Source: Shinella zoogloeoides
Lineage (GTDB): Bacteria; Pseudomonadota; Alphaproteobacteria; Rhizobiales; Rhizobiaceae
Direction of reading: 5' to 3'
NCBI RefSeq assembly: GCF_020883495.1
Contig: NZ_CP086610.1
Coordinates: 1,965,501 to 2,029,500, forward strand
DNA length: 64,000 nucleotides
Both the position numbers and the translations under genes were made by a program. Below, one piece after another: positions 17,026-26,446 of this stretch (the stretch's first letter is position 1; every line of letters begins with the position of its first letter). The notes under the pieces were generated by a model. That model was not told the DNA's origin. It saw nothing but the letters and a program-made list of their open reading frames with translations, and ran no database searches.

Positions 17026-18695
17026 CAGGTGACGGGTTCCTTCCATGCCTGCATGCGGCGCGCGAGGCGGGAACTCACCCAGGCCCGCAGCAGCCAGACA
17101 GACGCGGAGGTGATGAGCAGGACGGTGCTCATGGCCGCCGAGGGGGCGAGCGCGCCGCCCGTATTCCAGTTGACGATGGTGATGGCAGCGACCTGCGTGC
17201 GCGCGGAATAAAGGAAGATAACCGCCGCCACCGTGGTCATCGCATTCACGAAGAGATAGCCCCAGATATTGATGATCGTGGGCAGGCAGCAGGGCAGCGT
17301 GACGCGCAAGAACGTGACGTAGAACGGCACCTTCAGCGAAGCGCCGGTCGCCTCGAACTCCCGGCTGAGATGCTTCAGCGCGGTCAGCGACATGATATGC
17401 GGCACCGTGTAGAAATAGATCACCGAGGACAGAACGAGGATGCCCATCGTCGAATAGAGGCCGACAAGCGGGTTCATCGGATTGTTGAAGAAGAAGATGT
17501 AGGAAAGGCCCAGCACGACGCCCGGCACCGCCAGCGGCAGCATGCAGACGAGGTTCATGGCCGCGCGAAGGCCGGCATTCCCCTCCCCCTTCTCGATCAG
17601 GTAGGCCCCGAGGAAGATCATGACGGTGCCGATACTCGCCGTCGCCGTCGCAAGAATCCAGCTATTGAAATAGACCGACCAGCCGCCGCCCGGCATGCGC
17701 GAGAACTGGTAGCTGTTGAACGACAGGCTGAGATTGTAAGGCCAGTACTTCACCAGCGAGGCGAAGCCGGCCGTGCCGAGAATGGCCAGCAGGAAGATCG
17801 CAACGGCCGTGCAGAGGAGGAAAAGCGCGGTATCGAGCGCCGGCCGCCGCACCACGCGCAGCGGGATGGCGCCGGAGCTGACGAGGCCGTCATTGCGGCG
17901 CTGGACGATCTGCTGCACCACGAAGGACAGGATCGTCGGCAACAGCAGGAAGATCGCCGTCACCGCGCCCATCTGGAAATCGTAGCGTCCGACCACCTGC
18001 AGATAGATCTGCGTCGACAGCACCGGATAATTGCCGCCGATCACGCTCGGCACGCCGAAATCCGTGAACGAGATGGTGAAGACGGAAAGGGCCGCGCTCG
18101 TCAGGCCGTAGCGGCAACCCGGCAGGGTGACGGTGCGGAAGATGCGGGCGGGGGTGGCCCTCAGCGAAATCGCCGCCTCGTAAAGCCGCTGGTCGGCGGC
18201 GGCGAGCGCCGTCGAGAGGATGAGAACCGCATGGGGAAAGGCGAAGGTGACCTGCCCCATGACGATGCCGATCGGCCCATAGACCGAGTGGCCCATCAAC
18301 ACGTCTTTCAGGATACCCTGCTTGCCGAAGAGATAGATCAGCGAGATACCCGGCAAGAGCGAGGGCGCGAGGATGGGGATCATCGCAATGCCCGAAAAGA
18401 GCGCCCGCGCCGGCATCCGGGTGCGCATCACGCCATAGGCATAGGCGAAGGCGAGCGTGACCGTGATCACGGTGGAGATCGCGGAGGTCACGAAGCTGTT
18501 GCGCGCCGCGCCGGCAAGACCGGGCGTGTCGGCGAAACGCCGGAAATTGTCCAGGCCGGCGAACATGCCCTCGGTATTCTGCACGCTCTTCACCAGAATG
18601 GCGGCGAGCGGGAAGACAAGGCCGAAGGCGAGAAAGGCCGCGATCAGGCAGAGGACCGAATTGGTGAGGGTGCGGCTGGAGATCATGGCCGTCAC
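17025..18695 (-). CDS. 2-aminoethylphosphonate-type ABC transporter permease (fused double permease)
   Basis: 556 residues with two copies of the binding-protein-dependent permease domain; each has about six membrane helices and an EAA loop (EAAISLRATPARIFRTVTLP near 190; EATGASLKVPFYVTFLRVTLP near 480). This fused form belongs to the FbpB/PhnU-type importers of ferric iron and 2-aminoethylphosphonate. Overlaps the ATPase gene upstream (ATGA) and the phosphatase downstream (TGATG). Together with the binding protein's features I favour a phosphonate or phosphorylated amine as substrate; Fe3+ cannot be excluded. Confidence 0.88.
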   Translation of the reverse strand: MTAMISSRTLTNSVLCLIAAFLAFGLVFPLAAILVKSVQNTEGMFAGLDNFRRFADTPGLAGAARNSFVTSAISTVITVTLAFAYAYGVMRTRMPARALFSGIAMIPILAPSLLPGISLIYLFGKQGILKDVLMGHSVYGPIGIVMGQVTFAFPHAVLILSTALAAADQRLYEAAISLRATPARIFRTVTLPGCRYGLTSAALSVFTISFTDFGVPSVIGGNYPVLSTQIYLQVVGRYDFQMGAVTAIFLLLPTILSFVVQQIVQRRNDGLVSSGAIPLRVVRRPALDTALFLLCTAVAIFLLAILGTAGFASLVKYWPYNLSLSFNSYQFSRMPGGGWSVYFNSWILATATASIGTVMIFLGAYLIEKGEGNAGLRAAMNLVCMLPLAVPGVVLGLSYIFFFNNPMNPLVGLYSTMGILVLSSVIYFYTVPHIMSLTALKHLSREFEATGASLKVPFYVTFLRVTLPCCLPTIINIWGYLFVNAMTTVAAVIFLYSARTQVAAITIVNWNTGGALAPSAAMSTVLLITSASVWLLRAWVSSRLARRMQAWKEPVT

Positions 18696-19777
18696 CCGCG
18701 CGGAAAGAGACGGAGCTTTTCGGCGGGCAGCGCGACGGAGAGCGTGGCGCCCGGCGCAAGCGCGCGGGCACGTACGGCCGTCTCCGAAAGATCGACGCGC
18801 AGCGCAGCGCCGCCGAGCCCCAAAGCCGCCGCATGAACGCGAATGAAGGCGCCCAGGAATTCGAGGCGCTCCACGGCAAGGTCGACACGGTTCACGCCGC
18901 CTTCGCCTTCCGCAAGAGCGATCTCGGAAGGCCGGATCGCGAGCCGAACGGCGGTTCCCCGCGGCAGCGCGCCGTGCTCTGCCGTGAGATTCAGCCTCGT
19001 CGCCCCGGCCATGGCTGCGCCATCGCCATCGAACTGCGCATCGACGAAGTTCATCTCCCCGACGAAATCCGCAACGAACTCGGTGGCCGGGGTGTTGTAG
19101 ATTTCCGGCGCGGTACCGAACTGCTCGACGCGCCCCTGATTCATCACCACGATCCTGTCGGCCATGGCGAGCGCTTCCTCCTGGTCGTGCGTCACCATGA
19201 TGGTGGTGACGGCGAGGCGCTTCTGCAGGGCGCGCAATTCTCCGCGCAGCCGGAAGCGGACACGCGTGTCCAATGCAGAAAGCGGCTCGTCGAGCAGAAG
19301 CAGGCCCGGCGAGATCGCCAGCGCCCTTGCCAGCGCCACGCGCTGCTGCTGGCCACCGGAAAGCTGGGCGGGATATTTCCCGGCCTGATTGGCGATGCCC
19401 ACGAGGTCGAGCATGTCGTGGACATGCGTCCTGACGGCCTCGCGCGACATCTTCCGGCCATAGAGCCCGTAACCGACATTGGCCGCGACGGTCAGGTTCG
19501 GAAACAGCGCGTAGGACTGGAAGACGATGCCGAAATCACGCGCCTGCGGCGGCAGCAGCGTCACGTCCTGCCCATTCTGCACGATCCTGCCCGAACTCAG
19601 CAGCTCCAGCCCGGCAATGCTGCGCAGAAGGGTCGTCTTGCCGCAGCCCGATGGACCGAGAAAGCAGATGAACTCGGATTTTCCGATGGAAAGGCTGACA
19701 TCGTTCAGCGCCGTGAAGGCGCCATAGGCCTTCGACGCTTCGGAGAGCTGGAGATAGGGTTGGGCAATATCTGTCAC
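18692..19777 (-). CDS. 2-aminoethylphosphonate-type ABC transporter ATP-binding protein
   Basis: 361 residues from a GTG at 19777 with GAGG seven bases upstream; the longer open frame reaching 19876 overlaps the end of the binding-protein gene. Walker [10 protein letters not shown] near residue 38, signature [15 protein letters not shown], Walker [13 protein letters not shown] and H-loop THDQ are present. A C-terminal TOBE-like regulatory domain covers about residues 270-361. This is the PotA/FbpC/PhnT class of import ATPases. Coupled with the permease gene by a four-base overlap. Confidence 0.9.
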   Translation of the reverse strand: MTDIAQPYLQLSEASKAYGAFTALNDVSLSIGKSEFICFLGPSGCGKTTLLRSIAGLELLSSGRIVQNGQDVTLLPPQARDFGIVFQSYALFPNLTVAANVGYGLYGRKMSREAVRTHVHDMLDLVGIANQAGKYPAQLSGGQQQRVALARALAISPGLLLLDEPLSALDTRVRFRLRGELRALQKRLAVTTIMVTHDQEEALAMADRIVVMNQGRVEQFGTAPEIYNTPATEFVADFVGEMNFVDAQFDGDGAAMAGATRLNLTAEHGALPRGTAVRLAIRPSEIALAEGEGGVNRVDLAVERLEFLGAFIRVHAAALGLGGAALRVDLSETAVRARALAPGATLSVALPAEKLRLFPRG

Positions 19778-19839
19778 GGGAACCTCGAAGAATGGGAGGA
19801 CATCGCGGAAAGCCCCGCGATGTCCGCTCGGCTGGCCGG

Positions 19840-20874
19840 TTACTCCACCGTTTTCGCGCCGTAGCGGCGCTGCCATTCCTCCAGAATGCCGGCCTTCTTC
19901 TCAGCCAGCATGTTGAAGTCGAGGTTGAGCATCTTGGCCTCCTCGCCTTCCGGATAGTTCTCGATTTCCGGCTTGATGCCTTCCCGCGCGACGACCACGT
20001 AATATTTGCTGTTGATCTCGCCGGACTTCTGGCTGGCGGCAAAATCCGCGAGGATCTTGGCCGCTTCCGGGTTCTTGCCGCCCTTGATCAGCGCCGTCGC
20101 CTCGATCTCGGAGCCGAGGCCCTCCGTCGGCAGGATGATGTTGACGGGCGCGCCCTCGTTCTTGGCCTTCACGCCGGGGAACGCATAGGAAATGCCGACG
20201 ACCGCCTCACCCGAGGCCGCCATGCGGCACGGCGCGCCGCCGCTCGAGACATATTGCGAGATGTTCTCGTGCAGCTTGTCCATATAATCCCAGCCGTCCT
20301 TTTCGCCGAAAAGCGTGAGCCAGCCGGCAACGGTCAGGAAGCCCGTGCCCGAGGCGTTCGGGTTGGCCATGACGATCTTGCCCTTGTATTCCGGCTTGAT
20401 CAGGTCCTTCCAGCTCGCAGGTTCCGCCGCACCGCCCGCCGGCCCTTCCACGGTGTTGTAGCAGACCGCCGACGCCCAGGCGTCGAGGCCCGTCCAGAGC
20501 GGCACGTCATGCGCGGTGTCCTTGAGGGCGGGCTTGATCTTGTCGAACTCGGCCGGCTTGTACGGCTCGATGACGCCTTCCTTGTCGAGCACGAGAAGCC
20601 CGCTCACCGGCGCGCCGAACAGGATATCGGCGCGGGGATTGGCCTTCTCGGCGATCAGCCGCGAGATGATCGTGCCGCCGGTCGAGACGATCATGTCGAC
20701 CTCGATATCCGGATGCTCCGCCTTGAAGGCGTCCATGAGCTCGACCACCTGGTCCTCGTCGAGGGCGCTATAGACGGTCAGCGGCTCGGCCTGCGCCGCG
20801 CCGGCCGCAAGCATCAGCGCGAGCGCCGAGGTCAGGTGGCGAAACGTGATGGAATTCCTTTTCGCAATGGTCAT
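19840..20874 (-). CDS. Periplasmic binding protein, 2-aminoethylphosphonate/iron(III) type
   Basis: 344 residues from ATG 20874 (GAGGAAG ribosome-binding site). Signal peptide with cleavage near AQA-EP, then LTVYSALDEDQVVELMDAF, the start typical of Fbp/PhnS proteins. LVSTGGTI-like and YGRIVMANPN-like segments line the ligand cleft; the paired tyrosines that bind Fe3+ in FbpA are not obvious (the C-terminal SKYYVVVA has two tyrosines but in another context). First gene of the importer operon, 62 bases before the ATPase start. Ligand is an inference from family resemblance. Confidence 0.87.
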   Translation of the reverse strand: MTIAKRNSITFRHLTSALALMLAAGAAQAEPLTVYSALDEDQVVELMDAFKAEHPDIEVDMIVSTGGTIISRLIAEKANPRADILFGAPVSGLLVLDKEGVIEPYKPAEFDKIKPALKDTAHDVPLWTGLDAWASAVCYNTVEGPAGGAAEPASWKDLIKPEYKGKIVMANPNASGTGFLTVAGWLTLFGEKDGWDYMDKLHENISQYVSSGGAPCRMAASGEAVVGISYAFPGVKAKNEGAPVNIILPTEGLGSEIEATALIKGGKNPEAAKILADFAASQKSGEINSKYYVVVAREGIKPEIENYPEGEEAKMLNLDFNMLAEKKAGILEEWQRRYGAKTVE

Positions 20875-21375
20875 GTCTTCCTCAGCCTCTTGAATGCTTG
20901 AATGAACGGTCGCGACCGCCAGGGTCGAACGGAAAGTGCGCACCACCGCAAATCGAGATCACAAAACACGTCATGTTTTGGCAATTATGCGGCGAAACAT
21001 GATCACGATTATGGCAAAAAGCGCCCCTGTCAAAGCCTTTTGAGGATATTGCGCCACCACGGGAAAAGCGAAAAATATCGCACAACATCATAATTTATAG
21101 AATAATTTCAAACTATTATCTCCACATCCACGGCAACGCCGGGAGCAAGATATACCTCGCTTGCAATTACAAAACTCGAATGCTAATTGTGATCACAATT
21201 GATGCATCGCTGAGAGACCGCAAACAATTCAATGCGGATAACCTTGCGTCTGAAGCGCCCCTTCCCACGATGACGGATGGAAGAGGCCGCGCTGTCGGCG
21301 CATAGTGATGGCGGCAATTTGCGTCGCACCGGCCAGGGGCCTGCCGACGCAACGATCGAGAACGACGGGGTGAGG
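20875..21375. other. Divergent control region of the importer and GntR operons
   Basis: About 500 bases between the importer's binding protein (minus strand) and the GntR gene (plus strand). It is AT-rich around 20960-21200, unlike its neighbours, and contains several TGATCAC-type motifs (near 20999 and 21190). The strongest is the perfect palindrome at 21185-21200. It presumably holds both promoters. No gene with a credible start was found. Confidence 0.6.
21185..21200. promoter_or_regulatory. 16-bp perfect palindrome, probable GntR/FCD operator
   Basis: AATTGTGATCACAATT is fully symmetric. Its core TTGTGATCACAA fits the general pattern of GntR/FadR-type operators (GT...AC dyads). It lies between the importer operon and the GntR gene, so it could control both directions. 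A CRP-like site (TGTGA-N6-TCACA) was considered, but the half-site spacing does not fit. Confidence 0.55.
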
Positions 21376-22182
21376 ATGAGCGACAGGAACCACCACGCGA
21401 CGGACCGAACGGCAACAAGCGCGGGGCTGACTGCGCATGCGGGCCGGCCGGAGACCAGCGCCGCGCCTGAGCAGACGATGCAGGAGCGCGCCTACCAGGC
21501 CTTGCGCCATGCCCTGATCGTCGGGCAGCTCGCGCCCGGCAAGGGCATCAGCCTTCGTGCGATGGCCGAGGTCATCGGTGTCGGCATCATGCCGGTGCGG
21601 GCCGCCATCGCCCGGCTTTCGGCCGAAAACGCCCTTGCGGTCCACGACAATCGCCGCGTCTCCATTCCGGAAATGACCATGGAGCGTTTCGACCAGCTCA
21701 TGCAGGCCCGCCTGCTGCTGGAGCCGGCCTGCGCCATGCGCGCGCTCAACGTCATTGACGAAGCAGGGCTTGCCCGCATCCGCAGCCACGACGACCAGAT
21801 GAACAGCAGCTACGAGACCGGCGATGCCGAACTCTATATGGCCGCCAACTATGCATTCCATTTCGAAATCTACCGCGCCGGCCGGTCCGAGGTCCTCACC
21901 CACCTGCTGGAGAGCGTCTGGATGCAGTTCGGTCCCTTCATGCGTAAGGTCTATGGCATGGTAGGCACCGCCCACCTTTCCGACAAGCACGAGATGGCGA
22001 TCAACGCCATCGCACGGCGCGACGTCACGAGCCTGAAGGTCGCCATCGAGGCCGATATCCTCGACGGCATGGACCTGCTCGGAAAATCCATCTTCACCCA
22101 GGCCGCCGAACCGGGCAGCCCGTCATCAAGACGCAGGTCCAGGGCCAGCAGCGGCCGGGCCCGACTCACAGCAACGGAGTAG
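21376..22182 (+). CDS. GntR-family regulator, FadR/FCD subgroup
   Basis: About 268 residues from ATG 21376; an in-frame GTG at 21370 or the more distant ATG at 21277 are alternatives. The winged helix is at about residues 35-100 (YQALRHALIVGQLAPGKGIS, then MPVRAAIARLSAENAL), followed by the FCD all-helical effector domain with its metal-binding residues (Asp/His, e.g. FHFEIYRAG). It is co-transcribed with the aminotransferase (four bases apart) and divergent from the importer, so it likely responds to the imported compound or a derivative. The C-terminal 25 residues are Ser/Arg-rich and not part of the fold. Confidence 0.88.
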   Translation: MSDRNHHATDRTATSAGLTAHAGRPETSAAPEQTMQERAYQALRHALIVGQLAPGKGISLRAMAEVIGVGIMPVRAAIARLSAENALAVHDNRRVSIPEMTMERFDQLMQARLLLEPACAMRALNVIDEAGLARIRSHDDQMNSSYETGDAELYMAANYAFHFEIYRAGRSEVLTHLLESVWMQFGPFMRKVYGMVGTAHLSDKHEMAINAIARRDVTSLKVAIEADILDGMDLLGKSIFTQAAEPGSPSSRRRSRASSGRARLTATE

Positions 22183-22186
22183 AGAC

Positions 22187-23590
22187 ATGGCATCCTCAGT
22201 TCCCGCCGGGGCTGCAGCCTCGGGCGACATCTTCGTGCGCGCCGCGCTGGACGACCTCCTGAAGGCGGAAAACGCCCTCTACCGCGACCGCCGCCCCCTT
22301 GCGGCGGCCCGCGCCGCGCGCAACGCCAAGGGCGGTTTTGCCGGCGGCGTGCCGCTGCACTGGATGCGCGACTGGCCGCAGCCCTTCCCGATGGTGATCG
22401 ACGCCGCGCAGGGCAACCGGCTGCGGGATGTCGACGGCAACGAGGCGGTGGATTTCTGCCTCGGCGATACGGGGGCGATGTTCGGCCACTCCCCCGCCCC
22501 CGTCATGCAGGCGCTGCGCGAGCGCGAGAGCCGCGGCCTCACCCACATGCTGCCCTCCGCCGATGCCGACCGGGTGGGCGAACTTTTGCAGGACCGCTTC
22601 GGCCTGCCCTGCTGGCAGATGGCCGTGACGGCGAGTGACGCCAACCGCTTCGCCCTGCGCGCCGCCCGCGCGGCGACGGGGCGCAGGCGCATCCTCGTCT
22701 TCGACGGCTGCTACCACGGCACCGCCGAGGACACGCTGGTCGACCTCGTCGACGGCAAGACCATGGCCCGGCGCAGCCTTGTCGGGCAGGTGCAGGACCC
22801 CAGCCTGACCACCGTCATGATCCCCTTCAACGATATCGCGGCCCTCGACGCCGAACTGGCCAAGGGCGACATCGCCTGCGTCATCGCCGAGCCGGTCATG
22901 ACGAATTGCGGCATGATCCTGCCGCAGCCCGGCTTCTGGGAGCATCTGCGCGCGGCCACCCGCAAGGCCGGCACGCTGCTGCTGCTCGACGAGACCCACA
23001 CCATCTCCACCGGCCCCGGCGGCTACGGCCGGACCTACGGCGTCGAACCGGACCTTTTCGTGCTCGGCAAGCCCGTGGCGGGCGGCGTCCCGGCCGCCGT
23101 CTGGGGCATGACGCAGGAGGTGAACGACCGCCTCTTCGCCTCCCGTCCCGAGGACGAGCACGGCCATTCGGGCGTCGGCACGACGCTGGCGGGCAGCACG
23201 CTGCAGCTTGCCTGCGTGCGAGCCACGCTCGAGCACCTGATGACGCCGGAAACCTATGCAGCGATGCTGGCCGGCGCGGAACGCCTCGATGCCGGCATCA
23301 GCGGCCTGATCGCACGCCACGGCCTGCCCTGGCATACGGCGCGGGTCGGCGCGCGGCTGGAGATCGTCTTCAGCCCCGTTCCCGTCACCAATGCCGCCGA
23401 GGCGCGCGCCGCCGCCGATCCGCAGGTCGAGCGCTTCCTGCATGTCGCCCTCCTCAACCGCGGCTTCCTGCTCACCCCGTTCCACAACATGATGCTGGTC
23501 AGCCCCGATACGAGCGAGGCCGACATCGCGGCCTTCCTGACCGCCTTCGACGCGGTTCTCGCCCTCCTGCCGCGGGAGGAGGCGCGATGA
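22187..23590 (+). CDS. Class III PLP-dependent aminotransferase (glutamate-1-semialdehyde mutase-like)
   Basis: 467 residues. PLP lysine is Lys295 in LGKPVAGG; the cofactor-binding Asp is Asp268 in LLLLDETH; YHGTAED at 177-183 and the GDTGAMFGH stretch near 95 are family features. The fold is that of omega- and GSAM-type transaminases, which use amines or amino groups not on an alpha carbon. Located between the GntR gene and the GS-like gene, with an ATGA overlap into the latter. It would remove or exchange the amino group of the imported amine or of its glutamylated form; the substrate is inferred. Confidence 0.88.
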   Translation: MASSVPAGAAASGDIFVRAALDDLLKAENALYRDRRPLAAARAARNAKGGFAGGVPLHWMRDWPQPFPMVIDAAQGNRLRDVDGNEAVDFCLGDTGAMFGHSPAPVMQALRERESRGLTHMLPSADADRVGELLQDRFGLPCWQMAVTASDANRFALRAARAATGRRRILVFDGCYHGTAEDTLVDLVDGKTMARRSLVGQVQDPSLTTVMIPFNDIAALDAELAKGDIACVIAEPVMTNCGMILPQPGFWEHLRAATRKAGTLLLLDETHTISTGPGGYGRTYGVEPDLFVLGKPVAGGVPAAVWGMTQEVNDRLFASRPEDEHGHSGVGTTLAGSTLQLACVRATLEHLMTPETYAAMLAGAERLDAGISGLIARHGLPWHTARVGARLEIVFSPVPVTNAAEARAAADPQVERFLHVALLNRGFLLTPFHNMMLVSPDTSEADIAAFLTAFDAVLALLPREEAR

Positions 23591-24990
23591 GAACGATCGA
23601 GGCCCCCGCCCGTCCGGCCGCGCCGCAGACGCGCGCCTCCATCGGCGAACTGCACGATTTCCTAAAGGCTCATCCAGAGATCGAGGCCTTCGACCTCATC
23701 CTGATCGATCCCAACGGCATTCCGCGCGGCAAGACCGTGCGGCGCCACGAGATCGAGGGCATCTATGAGACCGGGCGCAACCTGCCCGGCTCCATCCTCG
23801 GACTGGACGTGACGGGCGAGGACGTGGACGAGACCGGGCTGGTCTGGTCGGACGGCGATGCCGACCGCTGCGCCTGGCCCATCCCCGGCACCCTCGCCCC
23901 GGCGCTGTGGACCGATCCGCCACGGGGTCAGTTCCGCGTCGCGCTGCACGAAATGGACGGGCGGCCCGTGGAGGCCGATCCGCGCCATGTGCTCCAGCGC
24001 CGGATCGACGCGCTCGCCGAAAAGGGTTACCGGGCCGTCGCGGCCTTCGAGCTGGAATTCTACCTCGTCGACATGGCCGAGGGCGACAGCGTCCCCCAGC
24101 CCGCCCGCCTGCCGCTGACCGGCGCGCGCCCCGACGGCACCCATGTCTACGGCATCGAGGAACTGGACAGGCTGGAGCCGTTCAGCCGCGACCTTTACCG
24201 CGCCGCCGCCGCGCAAGGCCTGCCGGTCGAGACGCTGATCTCGGAATATGCGCCCGGCCAGTTCGAGCTGACGCTGCACCATCGCGACGCGATGCAGGCG
24301 GCAGAGGACCTCGTTGCGCTGAAACACCTGCTGCGCGGCGTCGCGCGCCGCCACGGCATGCAGGCCTGCTTCATGGCGAAACCCTTCGCCGACCGCGCCG
24401 GCTCCGGCATGCACATGCATGCGAGCCTGTGCGACATGGACGGCCGCAACCTCTTCGCCGACCGCGACGGCCTGCTCGCGCCGCCGCTGCTGTCCGCCAT
24501 CGGCGGCCTGCTCGACGCGCTCCCGGAAAGCATGCTCGTCATGGCGCCCCACAACAATTCCTGGCGGCGCTTCTCGGCACAGAGCTATGCGCCGACGACG
24601 CCGAACTGGGGCATCAACAACCGCGGCGTCGCCGTCCGCGTGCCCGCCGGCGCGCCGGGCGGCCGCCACCTCGAACAGCGCATGGCCGGCGTCGACGCCA
24701 ACCCCTTCCTCGTCGCCGCCGTCACCCTCGCGGCAATGGCGCGCGGCATCGCGGCAGAGCGCGATCCAGGCCTGCCCGCAGACGGCGACGGCTCCGCCGC
24801 AGGCGACGCCCCGCCACTGCCGCGCAATTGGACCGAGGCCATCGAGGCCGCGCAAGGCTCCTCTTTCCTCAAGGACGCGCTGGGAGAGACGATGCACCGC
24901 GTCCTCCTCGCCATCAAACGCTCCGAAGCCGCCCGCTTCGCCGCCTATGTCTCACCGCTGGACTACCGGCTATATTTGGGGACGGTGTAA
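23587..24990 (+). CDS. Glutamine synthetase family protein, gamma-glutamyl-amine ligase type
   Basis: 467 residues. GS catalytic domain motifs: FELEFYLV (metal-binding Glu), QFELTLHHRDA, the ATP-binding KPFADRAGSGMHMHASL and the C-terminal NRGVAVRVP and EQRMAGVDANPFL. The N-terminal beta-grasp domain is short. It resembles PuuA and GlnA4-like enzymes that attach glutamate to amines (putrescine, ethanolamine), not GlnA. With an aminotransferase and two SDRs in the same locus, glutamylation may protect the amine during oxidation, as in the Puu pathway (inference). Last gene of the GntR transcript. Confidence 0.87.
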   Translation: MRTIEAPARPAAPQTRASIGELHDFLKAHPEIEAFDLILIDPNGIPRGKTVRRHEIEGIYETGRNLPGSILGLDVTGEDVDETGLVWSDGDADRCAWPIPGTLAPALWTDPPRGQFRVALHEMDGRPVEADPRHVLQRRIDALAEKGYRAVAAFELEFYLVDMAEGDSVPQPARLPLTGARPDGTHVYGIEELDRLEPFSRDLYRAAAAQGLPVETLISEYAPGQFELTLHHRDAMQAAEDLVALKHLLRGVARRHGMQACFMAKPFADRAGSGMHMHASLCDMDGRNLFADRDGLLAPPLLSAIGGLLDALPESMLVMAPHNNSWRRFSAQSYAPTTPNWGINNRGVAVRVPAGAPGGRHLEQRMAGVDANPFLVAAVTLAAMARGIAAERDPGLPADGDGSAAGDAPPLPRNWTEAIEAAQGSSFLKDALGETMHRVLLAIKRSEAARFAAYVSPLDYRLYLGTV

Positions 24991-24999
24991 CGCTGCCTG

Positions 25000-25035
25000 G
25001 ACCATTCCGGTGAAGTGAATTTCATCGGAATGGTC
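25000..25035. terminator. Hairpin after the GS-like gene, possible terminator
   Basis: Arms 25000-25014 and 25021-25035 pair over 15 bases with a single G-T (GACCATTCCGGTGAA / TTCATCGGAATGGTC) around a six-base loop, nine bases after the GS stop codon. There is no T-run, so termination would need Rho or the hairpin may serve as an mRNA 3' end. Confidence 0.45.
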
Positions 25036-25266
25036 AAGTCGGTGGCGTCAGAGGTGCCACCTGCCAAGGCTTTGGGGGAGCCGCGATAACCTGCTCATAT
25101 GCGCGCCGAGACAAGTCGCACGACGAGGAGATCAAACTGATTTCGGAGATTTCCGGCCACTCAGCCGGCGATGCCCTCAGGCGCGGAGAGAACAGAGAAT
25201 GAAAGTGTATAACTTTCCGTTTTCCGTAGGATGCGGGTTGGTAGAAAACCGCTAAGTAGTTGTATT

Positions 25267-25342
<76 letters not shown>

Positions 25343-25371
25343 ACTTGACCGCTGCTGCGGTGCTGGAGGGG

Positions 25372-25400
25372 CGTATAAAGGCGTTCTCGGGGCTTGTCTA
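25372..25400 (-). promoter_or_regulatory. Sigma-70 promoter of tRNA-Lys
   Basis: On the minus strand: -35 TAGACA (25395-25400), 17-base spacer, -10 TATACG (25372-25377), about 30 bases before the mature tRNA end. The following GC-rich run (GCCCCTCC) resembles the discriminator of stable-RNA promoters. Confidence 0.65.
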
Positions 25401-25460
25401 TACGCTGGTCCAAAAAAAATGCGCCGCGGGACAAATTTCTTTCGCAGCGCAAAACGAATG

Positions 25461-26378
25461 TCACAAATCCAGCGTGCCGGATGCGGTGCGCACCGCCTCG
25501 CCGCCGATGCGTGCGCCGGCGATGACGCCGCCGGATATGTCGAGATGCAGGTGGATCAGCGAGGGGCGGCCCATTTCGACGCCCTGCTCGATGAGAAGCG
25601 GATGGTGACCGTCCACCAGCCTGTCGAAGGCGTGGATGGCGCCAGACAGCGCGGCGACCGCCGCCCCCGTCGCCGGGTCCTCCGATATGCCCATGTCGGG
25701 CGCGAACATGCGGGCATGGAATTTCGCATTGTGGTTCACGCCGCCGCGGCAATAGAGATAGGCCGAGGCGAGCCGTCCTTCGGCAAAGGGCGCGCAGCGC
25801 TCCCAGAGCGTTGGATCGAACTCCACGGCCGCTGCCGCCGCCAGGTCGTGCACCGGAACCATGACGAAGGCGACGCCGGCGCTCCAGAGCGTCGGCTGGT
25901 GATTCTCGAAGCCGATCTGGCTGGGCTTCAGGCTGAAGGCATCGGCGAGCGCCTGCCGGTCGAAGGTCGCGTCGAGGCGTACGGATTTGCGCGGCACGTC
26001 GAATTCGGCAAAGGCCGCGCCGCCCGCGCCGAGCCGGACCGCACAGCGCACCGGGCCGACATTCTCCTCCAGCACGCTCACCTGGTCGCTCGGGCCTGCC
26101 TGCCCGTTGCCGGTGACCTCGGCGATGGCGATGGCCGCGCCCACTGTCGGATGGCCGGCGAAGGGCAGTTCGCGGCCGGGCGTGAAGATACGCAGGCGCG
26201 CGGTGTGCGCCGGATTTTCCGCCGTCTTCACGAACACCGTCTCGGACAGGTTGAACTCGCCGGCGATGCGCTGCATCGCCCCATCCTCCAGGCCATCGGC
26301 ATCGAAGACGACGGCCAGCGGGTTGCCGGCAAGGCGCGTATCGGTGAAGACGTCGTAGATGGCGTAGCGGCGGGACAA
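25461..26378 (-). CDS. PhzF-family isomerase
   Basis: 305 residues from a TTG at 26378, chosen because ACGGAG lies seven bases upstream and no in-frame ATG fits the family's start (RRYAIYDVFTDTRLAGNPLA). The catalytic Glu is Glu46 in FNLSETVFV. GHPTVGAA and the C-terminal half-repeat DPATGAAVAALSG mark the two diaminopimelate-epimerase-like lobes. PhzF isomerises dihydrohydroxyanthranilate in phenazine makers; most homologues such as this one lie outside phenazine clusters and have unknown small-molecule substrates. Transcribed alone, upstream of the EEP-family gene on the same strand. Confidence 0.9.
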   Translation of the reverse strand: MSRRYAIYDVFTDTRLAGNPLAVVFDADGLEDGAMQRIAGEFNLSETVFVKTAENPAHTARLRIFTPGRELPFAGHPTVGAAIAIAEVTGNGQAGPSDQVSVLEENVGPVRCAVRLGAGGAAFAEFDVPRKSVRLDATFDRQALADAFSLKPSQIGFENHQPTLWSAGVAFVMVPVHDLAAAAAVEFDPTLWERCAPFAEGRLASAYLYCRGGVNHNAKFHARMFAPDMGISEDPATGAAVAALSGAIHAFDRLVDGHHPLLIEQGVEMGRPSLIHLHLDISGGVIAGARIGGEAVRTASGTLDL

Positions 26379-26446
26379 GGCATTCTCCGTATTCGATTTT
26401 CGCACCAGCCTGCCCGAGGCCTTTGCCGCGGGCAAGGGAAAACGGC

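Noticed and set aside
17370..18836. Long plus-strand open frame of about 490 codons opposite the permease gene
   Set aside because: It is rich in Arg, Asp, Gln and His, has no motif, and lies antisense to a well-conserved double permease. Similar GC-driven shadows exist opposite 11050-12312, 22196-23485, 23662-24897, 28811-30157 and 60490-61827.
25000..25035. Riboswitch or sRNA after the GS-like gene
   Set aside because: Only one simple hairpin is visible, placed after a gene rather than before one, and without conserved riboswitch elements.
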